Source: G963720515 sp963720515 (GTDB lineage Bacteria; Actinomycetota; Thermoleophilia; Gaiellales; Gaiellaceae). From it: 64,000 nucleotides of DNA. The notes below the pieces were generated by a model. It was not told where the DNA came from. It worked only from the letters and a program-made list of their open reading frames with translations, and made no database searches. The stretch lies in contig OY970397.1 of the NCBI GenBank assembly GCA_963720515.1, positions 2,418,001 through 2,482,000 of the forward strand, written 5' to 3'. Position 1 is the stretch's first letter. Each line of letters begins with the position of its first letter. Position numbers and translations under genes: made by a program. Positions 52,854 to 61,495 of this stretch are shown piece by piece.

Positions 52854-54143
52854 GTGCAGCTCTACGACTCGCTGACGCGGACGAAGCAGGAGCTCCCGCC
52901 GGCTCCCGGGCCCTTGGGCATGTACGTCTGCGGCCCGACGGTGTACCAGCGCATCCACGTCGGGAACGCGCGGCCCTACATCGTCTTCCTCTGGATGCGG
53001 AACTGGCTGCGGGCGAACGGCTACGACGCGAAGCTCGTCGAGAACATCACGGACATCAACGACAAGATCTACGACGCCGCGCGCGAGCTGGGCATCCCGA
53101 GCGACGAGCTCGCGCGGCAGGCGACGCAGTGGTACCTCGAGGACACCGAGGGCCTCGGGATCGGCCGCCCCGACGTCGAGCCGCTCGCGACCGAGACCAT
53201 CGCCGAGATCGTGGAGCTCATCGAGGCGCTCGTCGAGCGCGGGCTCGCGTACGAGTCGCAGGGCGACGTCTACTTCAGGGTCGGGCGCTACGCGGAGTAC
53301 GGGGCTCTCTCCGGCGCGAACCTCGACGACATGGTCGCGCAGGAGCCGAGCGACCTGAAGGAGGACCCGCGCGACTTCGCCCTCTGGAAGGCGACGAAGC
53401 CGCACGAGGACACCTCGTGGGACTCGCCGTGGGGGCCGGGCCGCCCGGGCTGGCACATCGAGTGCTCCGCGATGGCGGAGAAGCACCTCGGCCCGGAGTT
53501 CGAGCTGCACGGCGGCGGCCTCGACCTCCGCTTCCCGCACCACGAGAACGAGATCGCCCAGTCGCGCGGCGCCGGCCGCCCGTTCGCACGGCGCTGGGCG
53601 CACAACGGGATGCTCGAGTTCGGCGCGGAGAAGATGTCCAAGTCGCTCGGCAACGTCGTCTCGCTCCACGACGCCCTCGAGCGCTGGGGCCGCGAGGCGA
53701 TCCTCATCCTGTTCCTCGGCGCGCACTACCGCAGCCCCGTGGACTTCACGGACGAGGCGATGGAGCAGGCGGCCGCGCAGTGGGAGGACTTCCGCACGGC
53801 GTTCCGGGTTGCCGCGCAGCGTGCGGATGCGCCTTCGTGGGAGGAGTTCGCGGCCGCGCTCGACGACGACTTCTCCACGCCGGCCGCCCTCGCGATCCTC
53901 CACGAGTGGCGCGCGGCCGGGCGCCTCGAGGAGCTGGCGCGTGGGCTCGCGATCTTCGGCCTCGAGCCGCAGACCGAGGCCGGCGAGGCCCCGGATGAGG
54001 TGCGCGCGCTGGCGGAGGCGCGCGAGGCGGCCCGGGCGGCGCGCGACTTCGACGAGGCCGACCGCCTTCGCGCCGAGATCGAGGCCGCGGGGTGGGAGGT
54101 GCAGGACGTGGCCGAGGGTTACCGCCTCATCCCCAAGGCGTGA
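52854..54143 (+). CDS. cysS: cysteinyl-tRNA synthetase
   Basis: 429 residues from GTG. HIGH-type motif IHVGNARPYIVF (about 31-42), CGPTVY with the zinc Cys near residue 24, WHIECSAM with another zinc Cys, GGGLDLRFPHHENEIAQS and the KMSKS motif KMSKSLGN (about 261). The C-terminal DALR-type helical domain is present. It charges tRNA-Cys. The stop overlaps the rlmB start (GTGA), a pairing common in Actinomycetota and Firmicutes. Unlike MshC, the length and KMSKS context fit CysRS. Confidence 0.94.
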   Translation: MQLYDSLTRTKQELPPAPGPLGMYVCGPTVYQRIHVGNARPYIVFLWMRNWLRANGYDAKLVENITDINDKIYDAARELGIPSDELARQATQWYLEDTEGLGIGRPDVEPLATETIAEIVELIEALVERGLAYESQGDVYFRVGRYAEYGALSGANLDDMVAQEPSDLKEDPRDFALWKATKPHEDTSWDSPWGPGRPGWHIECSAMAEKHLGPEFELHGGGLDLRFPHHENEIAQSRGAGRPFARRWAHNGMLEFGAEKMSKSLGNVVSLHDALERWGREAILILFLGAHYRSPVDFTDEAMEQAAAQWEDFRTAFRVAAQRADAPSWEEFAAALDDDFSTPAALAILHEWRAAGRLEELARGLAIFGLEPQTEAGEAPDEVRALAEAREAARAARDFDEADRLRAEIEAAGWEVQDVAEGYRLIPKA

Positions 54144-54859
54144 CCGCGGCGCCGGAGCTCGTCTACGGGCGCCGCCCCGTGCGGGAGGTGCTGCGCGCCG
54201 GGCGCCGCGAGATCCTCGAGCTGCACGCGACCGAGCGGGCGCTCGCGACCGAGCCATGGCTCCGCGAGGCCTCCGGACTTCGACTTCACGTCGAGCGTGA
54301 GGGCCGCCTCAACGAGCTCGCCCTGACCCGCGACCACCAGGGCGTCGTCGCCTTCTGCGAGCCCTACCGCTATGCCGACGCCTACGAGCTTGCGTCCGGC
54401 GAGCGGCCGCTGATCGTGTGCCTCGACCAGGTCACCGACCCGCACAACCTCGGCGCGGTCGCGCGCTCGGCCGATGGCGCCGGCGCAACCGGGATCGTCC
54501 TCCCCGAGCGGTCGAGCGCCCGCGTCACGGCCGCAGTCTGCCGCGCCTCGGCGGGCGCCGTCGAGCACGTCCGGATCGGCGTCGTCGTGAACCTGGGGCG
54601 CTACATCGACGAGACGAAGCGGGGCGATCTCTGGGCGCTCGCCGCGGAGGGGAACGCCCTTACCCCGGTGTGGTCGGCCGACCTGAAGACGGGGGTGTTC
54701 CTGGTGTTCGGCTCGGAGGGGAAGGGGATCCGTCCGGGGGTGCGCCGGGCCTGCGACGACGCGTTCTCGATCCCCCTCGCGGGGAACGTCGCGTCGCTGA
54801 ACGTCAGCGTGGCCGCGGGGGTTGCCCTGTTCGAGGCGGCGCGGCAGCGTCGAGCCTGA
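54140..54859 (+). CDS. rlmB: 23S rRNA (guanosine-2'-O-)-methyltransferase RlmB
   Basis: 239 residues. An N-terminal substrate-binding domain (ELVYGRRPVREVLRAG) is followed by the SPOUT knot fold: LDQVTDPHNLGAVARSADGAGATGIVLP, LVFGSEGKGIRP and IPLAGNVASLNVSVAAGVALFEA, the three SpoU motifs. It 2'-O-methylates G2251 (E. coli numbering) in 23S rRNA. Its last 56 bases overlap the convergent nucleotidyltransferase gene. Confidence 0.93.
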   Translation: MTAAPELVYGRRPVREVLRAGRREILELHATERALATEPWLREASGLRLHVEREGRLNELALTRDHQGVVAFCEPYRYADAYELASGERPLIVCLDQVTDPHNLGAVARSADGAGATGIVLPERSSARVTAAVCRASAGAVEHVRIGVVVNLGRYIDETKRGDLWALAAEGNALTPVWSADLKTGVFLVFGSEGKGIRPGVRRACDDAFSIPLAGNVASLNVSVAAGVALFEAARQRRA

Positions 54860-55565
54860 CGAGCGCCGCCTCGAGGAACGACTCGGCCCGACGGCGATCG
54901 ACCCCCTCGCCGCTCGCCCGCGCCCGAACCGCCTGCGCGACCAGCTCGCCGTCGTTGACCCGGCTCTCAGCCCAGCGGGCGGCGGCCGCCTTGGACGACC
55001 AGACGCCCTTCTCCGCGTACCTCAGCGCCCGGCAGGCGGCGAGCACCGCCTCGGCGCCCGCCCCGTCCGCGAGGCACCAGCGAAGCGTCTCCGCGAGGAG
55101 CGGCGCCAGGAGTTCTGCGCCGGGGTCGGCGAAGACCTCGGCGGCGGGCGGGCCGGCGAGGGCGATCCCGTGGGCGTGCAGCACGCCGCGATCGATCGCG
55201 AACCAGTGGAGCTCCCCCGCGACCGGCTCGAAGTCGGCGCGGAACGCCATGTCCCGGCCGGTGTTCAGGTTGAGCTCGAACGCGGCGTCGGCGCTCGGAC
55301 GGCGCACCGCCGCCTCCGCGTAGACGACCAGCTCGAGGCCGCGGGCGGGACAGGGAAACGCCTCGTGGCGGAGGTCGCGGACGAGCGCCTCCTTCTCGGC
55401 CCGCTCGAGCGGCCGCTCGACGACGACGGCGACGTCGAGGTCGCTCCGCGCCGGCTCGTAGTCGCCGAGCGCGAGCGATCCACCGGCGTAGACGCCGACG
55501 AGCGACGGCCCGAGCACCGAGCGCACCCGCTCCACGAGCGCGGCGAGATAGGCCCGCTCCTGCAT
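54804..55565 (-). CDS. nucleotidyltransferase, aminoglycoside adenylyltransferase-like
   Basis: 253 residues from the ATG at 55565. The Pol-beta nucleotidyltransferase motif GVYAGGSLALGDYEPARSDLDVAVVV (about 22-47) has the G-S and D-x-D residues; the C-terminal half is helical with LRWCLADGAGAEAVLAACRALRYAEKGVWSSK, like the DUF4111/AadA C-domain. It may adenylylate an aminoglycoside, but related chromosomal proteins have unknown substrates, so a resistance call is not justified. It overlaps rlmB by 56 bases and is divergent from the NYN gene, whose start lies nine bases from its own. Confidence 0.82.
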   Translation of the reverse strand: MQERAYLAALVERVRSVLGPSLVGVYAGGSLALGDYEPARSDLDVAVVVERPLERAEKEALVRDLRHEAFPCPARGLELVVYAEAAVRRPSADAAFELNLNTGRDMAFRADFEPVAGELHWFAIDRGVLHAHGIALAGPPAAEVFADPGAELLAPLLAETLRWCLADGAGAEAVLAACRALRYAEKGVWSSKAAAARWAESRVNDGELVAQAVRARASGEGVDRRRAESFLEAALVRLDAAAPPRTGQPPRPR

Positions 55566-55574
55566 GCTTCCCTC

Positions 55575-56005
55575 GTGCTCTACCTGTTCGACGCCTGGAA
55601 CCTCTTCCACGCCGGCGACTATCGCACCCCGGAGCAGCTCGTCGACCTGCTCGCCGGCTACGTGGCCCGCGAGGGGGCGCGCGGGATCGCCGTGTTCGAC
55701 GGCGCCGGCGCCGACCGCACCATCGGCGCGCTCGAGATCCGATACGCGCCGCACGCCGACCAGGTGCTCGAGCGCCTGGCGGCGGAGGCTCGGGATCGCG
55801 AGGAGGTCGTGGTCGTCTCGTCCGACCGGCTGATCCGCGAGACCGCGGGCATCGACGTCCGGCGCTGGCAGTCGCGGGACTTCGCGGTCGAGCTCGGCAG
55901 CTGCCCACCGGAGCGTCGGAGGGCCGAAAGACGACGAAAGTGGAGGACACTCTCGACGCGGACACACGTTCGCGTCTCGAGCGATGGCGCCGGAAACGTG
56001 CTTGA
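55575..56005 (+). CDS. NYN domain RNase-like protein (YacP family), one frameshift
   Basis: GTG start: LYLFDAWNLFH provides the first catalytic Asp, RGIAVFDGAGADR the second, and VVVVSSDRLIRETA with WQSRDFAVEL the third acidic cluster of the PIN/NYN fold. After FAVEL (about 55893) the homologous C-terminus continues in another frame: QLPTGASEGRKTTKVEDTL, then DADTRSRLERWRRKRA, to TGA at 56003-56005. One lost C in CTCCGG would explain it. Restored length about 143 residues. Family members are predicted RNases; they commonly lie between rlmB and sigH, as here. Confidence 0.82.
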
Positions 56006-56107
56006 TCTTTCGAAAACGGCCTGCTACCGTCGCGTCACCTTCAACCTGAGGGTTAGGGTTGCTCCGGACGTACGGGCAGCTCTTCCCGCCGCCCAAGGGA
56101 GAGAACC

Positions 56108-56767
56108 ATGCCGCGCAGCCAGGCAGCCGTACGTCCCGCCGAGCGCCTCCAGCGCGAAAGCGACGACCTCCGCATCGTCATCCGCGCGCGCAACGGCGAC
56201 GACGCCGCGCTCGACGCGCTGATCCGCCGCTACACCGGCTTCGTCCGGCTGAAGGCCAGTTCGTACTTCATCGCGGGCGGCGAGTCCGACGACCTGATCC
56301 AGGAGGGCCTGATCGGCCTGTACAAGGCCGTGCGCGACTACCGCACCGACAAGGACACGTCGTTCCGCTCGTTCGCGGAGCTCTGCATCACGCGCCAGAT
56401 CATCACGGCGATCAAGGCCGCGACCCGCTTCAAGCACCAGCCGCTCAACGGCTACGTCTCGTTCAGCCAGACGCCCGCGGGCCAGGAGGACGGGGACTGC
56501 ACGCTCGGCGACGCGATCCCGGGCCCGGGTGTCGACGATCCAGCGGTCTGCGTGATCTCGACCGAGGAGCTTCAAAGCCTCGTCTTCACGCTCGGCACGG
56601 GCCTCTCGCCGCTCGAGGCCGACGCGCTTCGCCTCTACATGGAGGGCAACTCCTACGAGGAGATGGCCGAAGACCTCGGCTGCGACACGAAGACGATCGA
56701 CAACGCCCTCCAGCGCGTGAAGCGCAAGGTGCTGACACACCAGCAGTCGCGCCAGGTCCTGCTCTAG
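56108..56767 (+). CDS. sigH: SigH-like RNA polymerase sigma factor (sigma-70 family)
   Basis: 219 residues. Region 2 is clear (DDLIQEGLIGLYKAVRDYRTDKDTSFRSFAELCITRQIITAI, about 58-100), followed by region 4 (LSPLEADALRLYMEGNSYEEMAEDLGCDTKTIDNALQRVKRKV, about 165-208) with its helix-turn-helix. The layout, without regions 1.1 and 3, matches the Bacillus SigH/SigI-like class seen in Thermoleophilia and Firmicutes. The target genes cannot be told. A tRNA gene follows 23 bases after the stop. Confidence 0.9.
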   Translation: MPRSQAAVRPAERLQRESDDLRIVIRARNGDDAALDALIRRYTGFVRLKASSYFIAGGESDDLIQEGLIGLYKAVRDYRTDKDTSFRSFAELCITRQIITAIKAATRFKHQPLNGYVSFSQTPAGQEDGDCTLGDAIPGPGVDDPAVCVISTEELQSLVFTLGTGLSPLEADALRLYMEGNSYEEMAEDLGCDTKTIDNALQRVKRKVLTHQQSRQVLL

Positions 56768-56790
56768 CGGCCGCTACGATCCGGTCGTCC

Positions 56791-56863
56791 GCCGGCGTAG
56801 CTCAATTGGTAGAGCAGCGCTTTTGTAAGGCGAAGGTTGGAGGTTCGAGTCCTCTCGCCGGCT
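56791..56863 (+). tRNA. tRNA-Thr (anticodon TGT)
   Basis: The acceptor stem GCCGGCG (56791-56797) pairs with CGCCGGC (56856-56862). D arm GCTC...GAGC; anticodon loop TTTGTAA, giving anticodon TGT; T arm GGAGG-TTCGAGT-CCTCT. Discriminator T at 56863; CCA is not encoded. The 27-43 pair is a G-A mismatch, seen in related tRNAs. Confidence 0.95.
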
Positions 56864-57042
56864 TCAGCCGATCGAAGTCCGCCCGCTTCGCGGGCACGAC
56901 GACTTCGCTCGGGTGAACCCCTGCTCCCATCGGCGTTTGCGCGTGGTCGCGCCCGAGTGAATCGGACGCGGGTGGCGAGGGTGACGCGGCGGTCTTCGGC
57001 TACCGCAAGAACCTCGGGCATGTGGGAATACGACCCCTCCTC

Positions 57043-57064
57043 CACGTCGTTTTTTATAGACGTG
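57043..57064. promoter_or_regulatory. inverted repeat around a T-run
   Basis: CACGTC (57043-57048) and GACGTG (57059-57064) flank GTTTTTTATA. It covers a -10-like TATAGA and the likely start codon of the next ORF; it may be an operator or promoter. Confidence 0.35.
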
Positions 57065-57325
57065 AGAACCCTGAATGACATTCGCAGGGAGCTGGACGAC
57101 GCCATGGAGCGGCGCGCCGGCCTGTGGGAGGAGCTGGGCGAGGGCTTCGACGCCGTGAAGTCGGCGGAGGCCGCGCAGCTCACTCGACACATCGAGGACC
57201 TCTGGTCGGAGGCCAGGGTCGCGCGTGCGCGCGCCCAGTTCGGGCCCTCCGAGGAGATCATCACCAAGGCCCGCGCCCAGGACCGTCTCGATCGCGAGGC
57301 GCGTCGCTGGCGCGAGGCGGCCTAG
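57062..57325 (+). CDS. small helical protein of unknown function
   Basis: 87 residues from GTG at 57062: RTLNDIRRELDDAMERRAGL, then a highly charged, helical, coiled-coil-like chain without Cys or membrane segment. An ATG at 57020 would add 14 residues but would need the rare codons TTT TTT ATA through an AT-rich inverted repeat, so it is disfavoured. No family recognised. A terminator follows directly. The 156-base stretch between the tRNA and 57020 shows no gene. Confidence 0.55.
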   Translation: MRTLNDIRRELDDAMERRAGLWEELGEGFDAVKSAEAAQLTRHIEDLWSEARVARARAQFGPSEEIITKARAQDRLDREARRWREAA

Positions 57326-57343
57326 CCAAAACGGCAACGTTCA

Positions 57344-57369
57344 GTGAGGGCGGCGGAAGCCGCCCTCAC
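57344..57369 (+). terminator. hairpin between small ORF and glycosyltransferase
   Basis: GTGAGGGCGGC (57344-57354), loop GGAA, complement GCCGCCCTCAC (57359-57369). It ends 15 bases before the next ATG; no U-tract. Confidence 0.65.
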
Positions 57370-57383
57370 CCTATGGTGGGGCC

Positions 57384-58403
57384 GTGCGCATCCTGCTCGT
57401 GTCGTCGCTCTACCCGGGGCCCGCGGACCCCGACTTCGGGACCTTCGTGCGCCGGCTCGAAGAGGAGCTCGCGGAGATGGGGAACGAGATCACGCGCGCG
57501 GTCGTGGATCGCCGCGGCTCCTCCGTCGGCAAGCAGCTCGCGCTGACGGCGCGGGCGCTGAGCGGGGTCCGGCCTCGGCCCGACGTTGTCTACGCGCACT
57601 ACCTCGTCCCCGCGGGCGCCGTCGCCGCGGCCGCCTCGGTCGCCGCGCGAGCGCCGCTCGTGGTCACGGCGCATGGCCGGGACGTCCGCAACATCGGCAC
57701 GATCCGGGGCGTCGGTGCGGCGACCCGCGCCGTCGTGCGCCGTGCCTCCACGGTGATCTGCGTCTCCGAGTACCTCCGCGGCGATCTCATCGCCCGCATC
57801 CCCGAGGTGAGGCCGAAGACCGAGGTCATCTCCGCCGGCGTGGATCTCGAGCGCTTCGCCCCGCGCGACGCGGCCGAGGCCCGCGCGAAGCTCGGCTGGT
57901 CCCAGGAGGGCCCGCACTTCCTCTGCGTCGGCTCGCTCGACGCGCGGAAGAACGTTGTCCGTCTGGCCGACGCCTTCGCCAGGCTCGGCGAAGGCTCGCT
58001 CGCGTTCGTCGGCGACGGTCCCCTGCGGGGCGAGCTCGAGGGCCGCGAGCGCGTCCGCCTGGTCGGGCGCGTCGGCCACGACCAGGTGGCGGACTGGGTC
58101 GCCGCCAGTGATGTCGTCTGCCAACCGAGCCTCGTCGAGCCCTTCGGCATCGCGCTCGTCGAGGCGATGGCCGGGGAGCGCTCGGTCGTCGCGACCGAGG
58201 TCGGCGGGCCACCCGAGTTCGTGACCCTCGAGGCCGGCGTCCTCGTCGACCCGACGAGCGTCGAGTCCATCGAGGAGGGGCTGCGCGCAGCGGCCGCGCT
58301 CCCGCGCCCGAACCCCGCCGCGCGCGCCGCGGCCGAGCCCTACGACGTGCGCCGCGAGGCCCGCCGCGTGGCCGAGGTCCTGGAGCGGGCGCGGGCACAA
58401 TGA
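57384..58403 (+). CDS. glycosyltransferase family 4 protein
   Basis: 339 residues with a GT-B fold. N-terminal half: ILLVSSLYPGPADPDFGTFVRRLEEEL and VVTAHGRDVRN; C-terminal half: FLCVGSLDARKNVVRLADAF, LAFVGDGPLRGEL and the EPFGIALVEAMAGERSVVATEVGGPPE stretch with the E-x7-E motif that binds the sugar nucleotide. It uses a retaining mechanism; donor and acceptor are unknown. A role in cell-envelope glycan or glycolipid synthesis is plausible. The stop overlaps the CDF gene start (ATGA). Confidence 0.9.
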   Translation: MRILLVSSLYPGPADPDFGTFVRRLEEELAEMGNEITRAVVDRRGSSVGKQLALTARALSGVRPRPDVVYAHYLVPAGAVAAAASVAARAPLVVTAHGRDVRNIGTIRGVGAATRAVVRRASTVICVSEYLRGDLIARIPEVRPKTEVISAGVDLERFAPRDAAEARAKLGWSQEGPHFLCVGSLDARKNVVRLADAFARLGEGSLAFVGDGPLRGELEGRERVRLVGRVGHDQVADWVAASDVVCQPSLVEPFGIALVEAMAGERSVVATEVGGPPEFVTLEAGVLVDPTSVESIEEGLRAAAALPRPNPAARAAAEPYDVRREARRVAEVLERARAQ

Positions 58404-59348
58404 GCGCGATGGAGCACGCGGATCACGCACACCACCACGGGCACCTGCGAACGTCCTCGCGCGCCGACCGCCGGATGCTCGCGATCGCGCTCGGCCTCTT
58501 CCTCGTCTTCACGATCCTCGAGGTCGTCGCGGGACTCGTCGCGGACTCGCTCGCGCTTCTCGCCGACGCCGGTCACATGGCGACGGACGCGGGAGCGCTC
58601 GCCCTCGCCCTCTTCGCGGCGTGGGCGGCGACCCGGCCCGCGCGCGGCCGGTGGACGTTCGGCTTCGCGCGCGCGGAGATCCTCGCAGCGCAGGTGAACG
58701 GGATCGCGCTGCTCCTCGTCGCGGGCTGGATCACGTTCGAGGCGGTCCGCCGGCTGATCGACCCGCTCGACGTGGACGCGAGGATCGTGGTGCCGGTCGC
58801 GATCGCCGGCATCGTCCTGAACGTCGTCGTCCTCATGCTTCTCTCACGGGCCGAGCGGCGGAGCCTCAACGTGCGCGGCGCGTACCTCCACGTCGCGACC
58901 GACGCGGCAGCCTTCGCGGGGACGGCGATCGCCGGGGTCCTCATCCTCGCGACCGGGTGGAACCGCTTCGACCCGATCGCCTCGCTCGGGGTCGCCGCGC
59001 TCGCGCTCGTCGCCGCCTTCTCGCTGCTCCGGGAGTCCGGCCGGATCTTCCTCGAGGGCGCGCCCGAGTCCGCGCCGCCCGCCGAGGTCGGCGCGGCGAT
59101 CGTCGCCCACGAGGGCGTCGTCGAGACGCACGATCTGCACGTCTGGACCGTGACGAGCGGCTTCCCCGCGCTGTCCGCCCACGTCCTGGTCGGAGCCGGG
59201 CGCCGACTGCCACCGGATCCGCCTCGAGCTCGAGCGGATGCTGCATGACCGGTTCGGGCTCGACCACACGACGCTCCAGGTCGAGCACGTCGGCGTCGAC
59301 CGCGGGCTCCGCGTCCGCCGTGCCGACCGAACGGCCGCCGAGCATTGA
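58400..59348 (+). CDS. cation diffusion facilitator (CzcD/ZnT type), one frameshift
   Basis: The N-terminus is His-rich (HADHAHHHGH). Six transmembrane helices follow, with LLADAGHMATDAGALALAL in helix 2 and HVATDAAAFAG in helix 5 carrying the metal-binding His and Asp residues (HxxxD twice). The cytoplasmic domain (HEGVVETHDLHVWTVTSG, SAHVLVGAGA) follows. Near 59195-59199 an extra G sends the frame to an early stop at 59248; removing it restores DCHRIRLELERMLHDRFGLDH and a stop at 59346-59348, about 315 residues. It probably exports zinc, cobalt or cadmium using the proton gradient. Confidence 0.88.
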
Positions 59349-59391
59349 CTTTTCTATACAAACGGTGGATAAGCTCGCCCTCGTGGCCGCC

Positions 59392-59763
59392 GTGAAGGTT
59401 CTGATCGTCGACGACCACGACCTGTTCGCGGAAAGCGTCCAGGCGTTTCTCTCGACCGAGGACGAAATCGACGTCGTCGGCCGCGCCGCGAACGGCGAGG
59501 AGGCCACGCGCCTCGCCGCCGTCACGCACCCCGACGTCGTGCTGATGGACATCTCCATGCCGGTCATGGACGGCTTCGTCGCGGCCAAGGAGGTCGTGCG
59601 CGAGGCGCCCGAGGCGCGCATCCTCTTCCTCACCGGTTCGAACGCGCCCGCCGACATCGCGAAGGCCCGCGCGGCGGGCGGGATCGGCTACGTCACGAAG
59701 GAGAAGATCGCCTCCGAGCTCGTCGAGGCGATCGTCGACGCCGGTCGGCCCGAGGCCGCCTAG
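59392..59763 (+). CDS. single-domain response regulator (REC only)
   Basis: 123 residues from GTG 59392; GTGs at 59365 and 59383 are alternatives. The receiver fold is complete: LIVDDHD (acidic pocket), VVLMDISMPVMDG with the phospho-accepting Asp, LFLTGSN (Thr switch) and VTKEK (Lys). It most resembles NarL/LuxR-type receivers but no DNA-binding domain follows. No histidine kinase is nearby, so it would act through protein contacts or an orphan kinase. The upstream TTGACT (59346-59351) and GATAAG (59368-59373), 16 bases apart, could be a promoter. Confidence 0.85.
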   Translation: MKVLIVDDHDLFAESVQAFLSTEDEIDVVGRAANGEEATRLAAVTHPDVVLMDISMPVMDGFVAAKEVVREAPEARILFLTGSNAPADIAKARAAGGIGYVTKEKIASELVEAIVDAGRPEAA

Positions 59764-59786
59764 ACCGCTCTCGCTATCCTGGCCCC

Positions 59787-60005
59787 ATGCTCGCCGTCTC
59801 CGCTGCGTTCCAGGTGCTGCTCGCCGGCTTCCTGGTCTTCCTGATCCTCATGCACTCCGGCCGCGACGCCGGCTTCGGCGGCATGGGGTTCACCCCGGCC
59901 TCGCAGGGTGGCCAGCACATCGTCGAGCGGAACCTGACGCGCCTCACGGTCGTCGTCGCGCTGCTCTTCACGATCAACTCGATCGTGCTCTTCTACCTTC
60001 TCTAA
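59787..60005 (+). CDS. secG: protein translocase subunit SecG
   Basis: 72 residues with two transmembrane helices (AAFQVLLAGFLVFLILMHSG and RLTVVVALLFTINSIVLFYLL) separated by a Gly-rich loop (GRDAGFGGMGFTP), the SecG pattern. Part of the SecYEG channel that exports the many secreted proteins in this window. Confidence 0.9.
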   Translation: MLAVSAAFQVLLAGFLVFLILMHSGRDAGFGGMGFTPASQGGQHIVERNLTRLTVVVALLFTINSIVLFYLL

Positions 60006-60127
60006 CGTCCCTCGCATCGGTGGATCGATTGGCGCACATTCGGCGCGGTCCGGGCACTGACACGTGCGGAAATCTTCGATAGCGTGGGTACTAGGGGAGG
60101 GGGCTTAACCCCAATTCCCGCGGGCGT
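60006..60127. other. convergent intergenic region
   Basis: 122 bases between secG and pmbA ends. A small hairpin GGGG-CTTAA-CCCC lies near 60100-60112. No gene. Confidence 0.4.
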
Positions 60128-61495
60128 CTAAAGGCCGGGCGCGGAGCCGGTTCCGACGATCGTGAACGCGTCGGTCGCGATGGCGGGCGTGACCACGCCG
60201 TACGGGTAGCGCTCGTCGTAGAAGTCGCTCGTGTTCACGAGCGTCGTCTCGCGCGTCAATGAGAGGAGCCCCGCGGCGACCGCCGGGACGGAGGTCGTGA
60301 AGCGCAGGTTCACGAGCGGTGTCGTCACCTTCCCGCCCTCGATCCGGAACGTCCCGTCGCGCGTCATGCCGGTGAGAACCCCTTCGCGCGCGTCCACGAT
60401 GTTCACGTAGTGGAGCCGGGTGACGTAGATGCCGTCGCCGACCGCCTCGGCCAGCTCGTCGAGGCTCGCCGCCTCGCCGCCCGCGACCGACAGGTTGAAC
60501 GCGATCGGCCCGTAGCCGGAGCCGCCCGCACCGAGGCTGTGCCCGGTGGACTCGCGCCCGCCGCGCGCGGCCGTCTTGCGGTCCCACACGACGTCGGTGA
60601 CCACGCCGTTCTCGACGAGCTGCACGCGCTGCTTCGGCACCCCCTCGAGGTCGAACGCCTTCGGGAGGCCGCGCGGGTCGAGCGCGTCGTCGGCGAGCGA
60701 GAACGACTCCGAGAACATCTTCTCGCCGACGCGTCCGGAGAAGTAGCTCCGCTCCTCGAGGAACGGGAGCGCGCCGAAGGTGCCGATGCCGAAGTACCAG
60801 AGGAGCTCGCCGAAGGCCCACGGCGAGAGCACGGCCCGCAGCGTCCCGGGCTCGATCTGGCCCGCGTCCGAGGTGCGCGCGGCGGTCTCGGCCGACTCCT
60901 CGGCGAAGCCGGCGAGGTCGAGCGAGTCCGCCTGCCACGCGGACGTGGACGCGTAGCCCGACCGCTCGTCGTCCGCGGCGAGCGCGACGAGCGTCGCGTC
61001 CGTCATCGCCTGCGAGACGCCCAGGCCGGTCGTGGACGCGACGGCGAGCTCGGTCTCGCCGCACGTGAAGTAGCCGTACAGCCCGATGGCGTCGGCCGCG
61101 TCGATCGCGGTCCACGCGCGCGCGGCGAGCTCCTCAGGCGGAAGCGCCGCGGTCGCCTCGTCCCACCCTTCGACGTCCGGCGGCGCAGCGGGCGGTGCAA
61201 GGCCGGGGAAGGCCGGGTCGGGCCGCGCGCTCTCGGCGGCGGCGACCGCGCGCGCAGCGGCCTCGCGCAGCCCGTCCTCGTCCGTCCGGTTGGTGGAGAC
61301 CGAGCCGACCTTGCCGTCGCGGACGACGCGGAGCGTGACCGTCTCGTCCTCGACGAGCGTCGGCTGGTGCACGGTCGAGGCGGCGAAGCGGGCGAAGCCG
61401 GAGCGCTCGCGGTGGACCGACGCCTCGGCCTCGTCGCCGGACACGGCGGCGAGCGCGCGCGACGCGAGCTCGAGGGCGGCGGGCGCCTCCCTCAC
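60128..61495 (-). CDS. pmbA: TldD/PmbA family protein, PmbA-like (TldE) subunit
   Basis: 455 residues from GTG at 61495, overlapping the tldD stop by four bases. N-terminal domain with VSTNRTDEDGLREAA; C-terminal beta domain with GIGTFGALPFLEERSYFSGRVGEKMFSESFSLADD and STGHSLGAGGSGYGP. The zinc motif HExxxH is absent, as in the TldE/PmbA partner that pairs with the catalytic TldD. The heterodimer degrades unfolded peptides and matures some peptide antibiotics in other bacteria. Confidence 0.9.
   Translation of the reverse strand: MREAPAALELASRALAAVSGDEAEASVHRERSGFARFAASTVHQPTLVEDETVTLRVVRDGKVGSVSTNRTDEDGLREAAARAVAAAESARPDPAFPGLAPPAAPPDVEGWDEATAALPPEELAARAWTAIDAADAIGLYGYFTCGETELAVASTTGLGVSQAMTDATLVALAADDERSGYASTSAWQADSLDLAGFAEESAETAARTSDAGQIEPGTLRAVLSPWAFGELLWYFGIGTFGALPFLEERSYFSGRVGEKMFSESFSLADDALDPRGLPKAFDLEGVPKQRVQLVENGVVTDVVWDRKTAARGGRESTGHSLGAGGSGYGPIAFNLSVAGGEAASLDELAEAVGDGIYVTRLHYVNIVDAREGVLTGMTRDGTFRIEGGKVTTPLVNLRFTTSVPAVAAGLLSLTRETTLVNTSDFYDERYPYGVVTPAIATDAFTIVGTGSAPGL

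Noticed and set aside
54804..55565. Antibiotic resistance gene (aadA)
   Set aside because: Only the general nucleotidyltransferase fold is seen; chromosomal relatives often have other or unknown roles.
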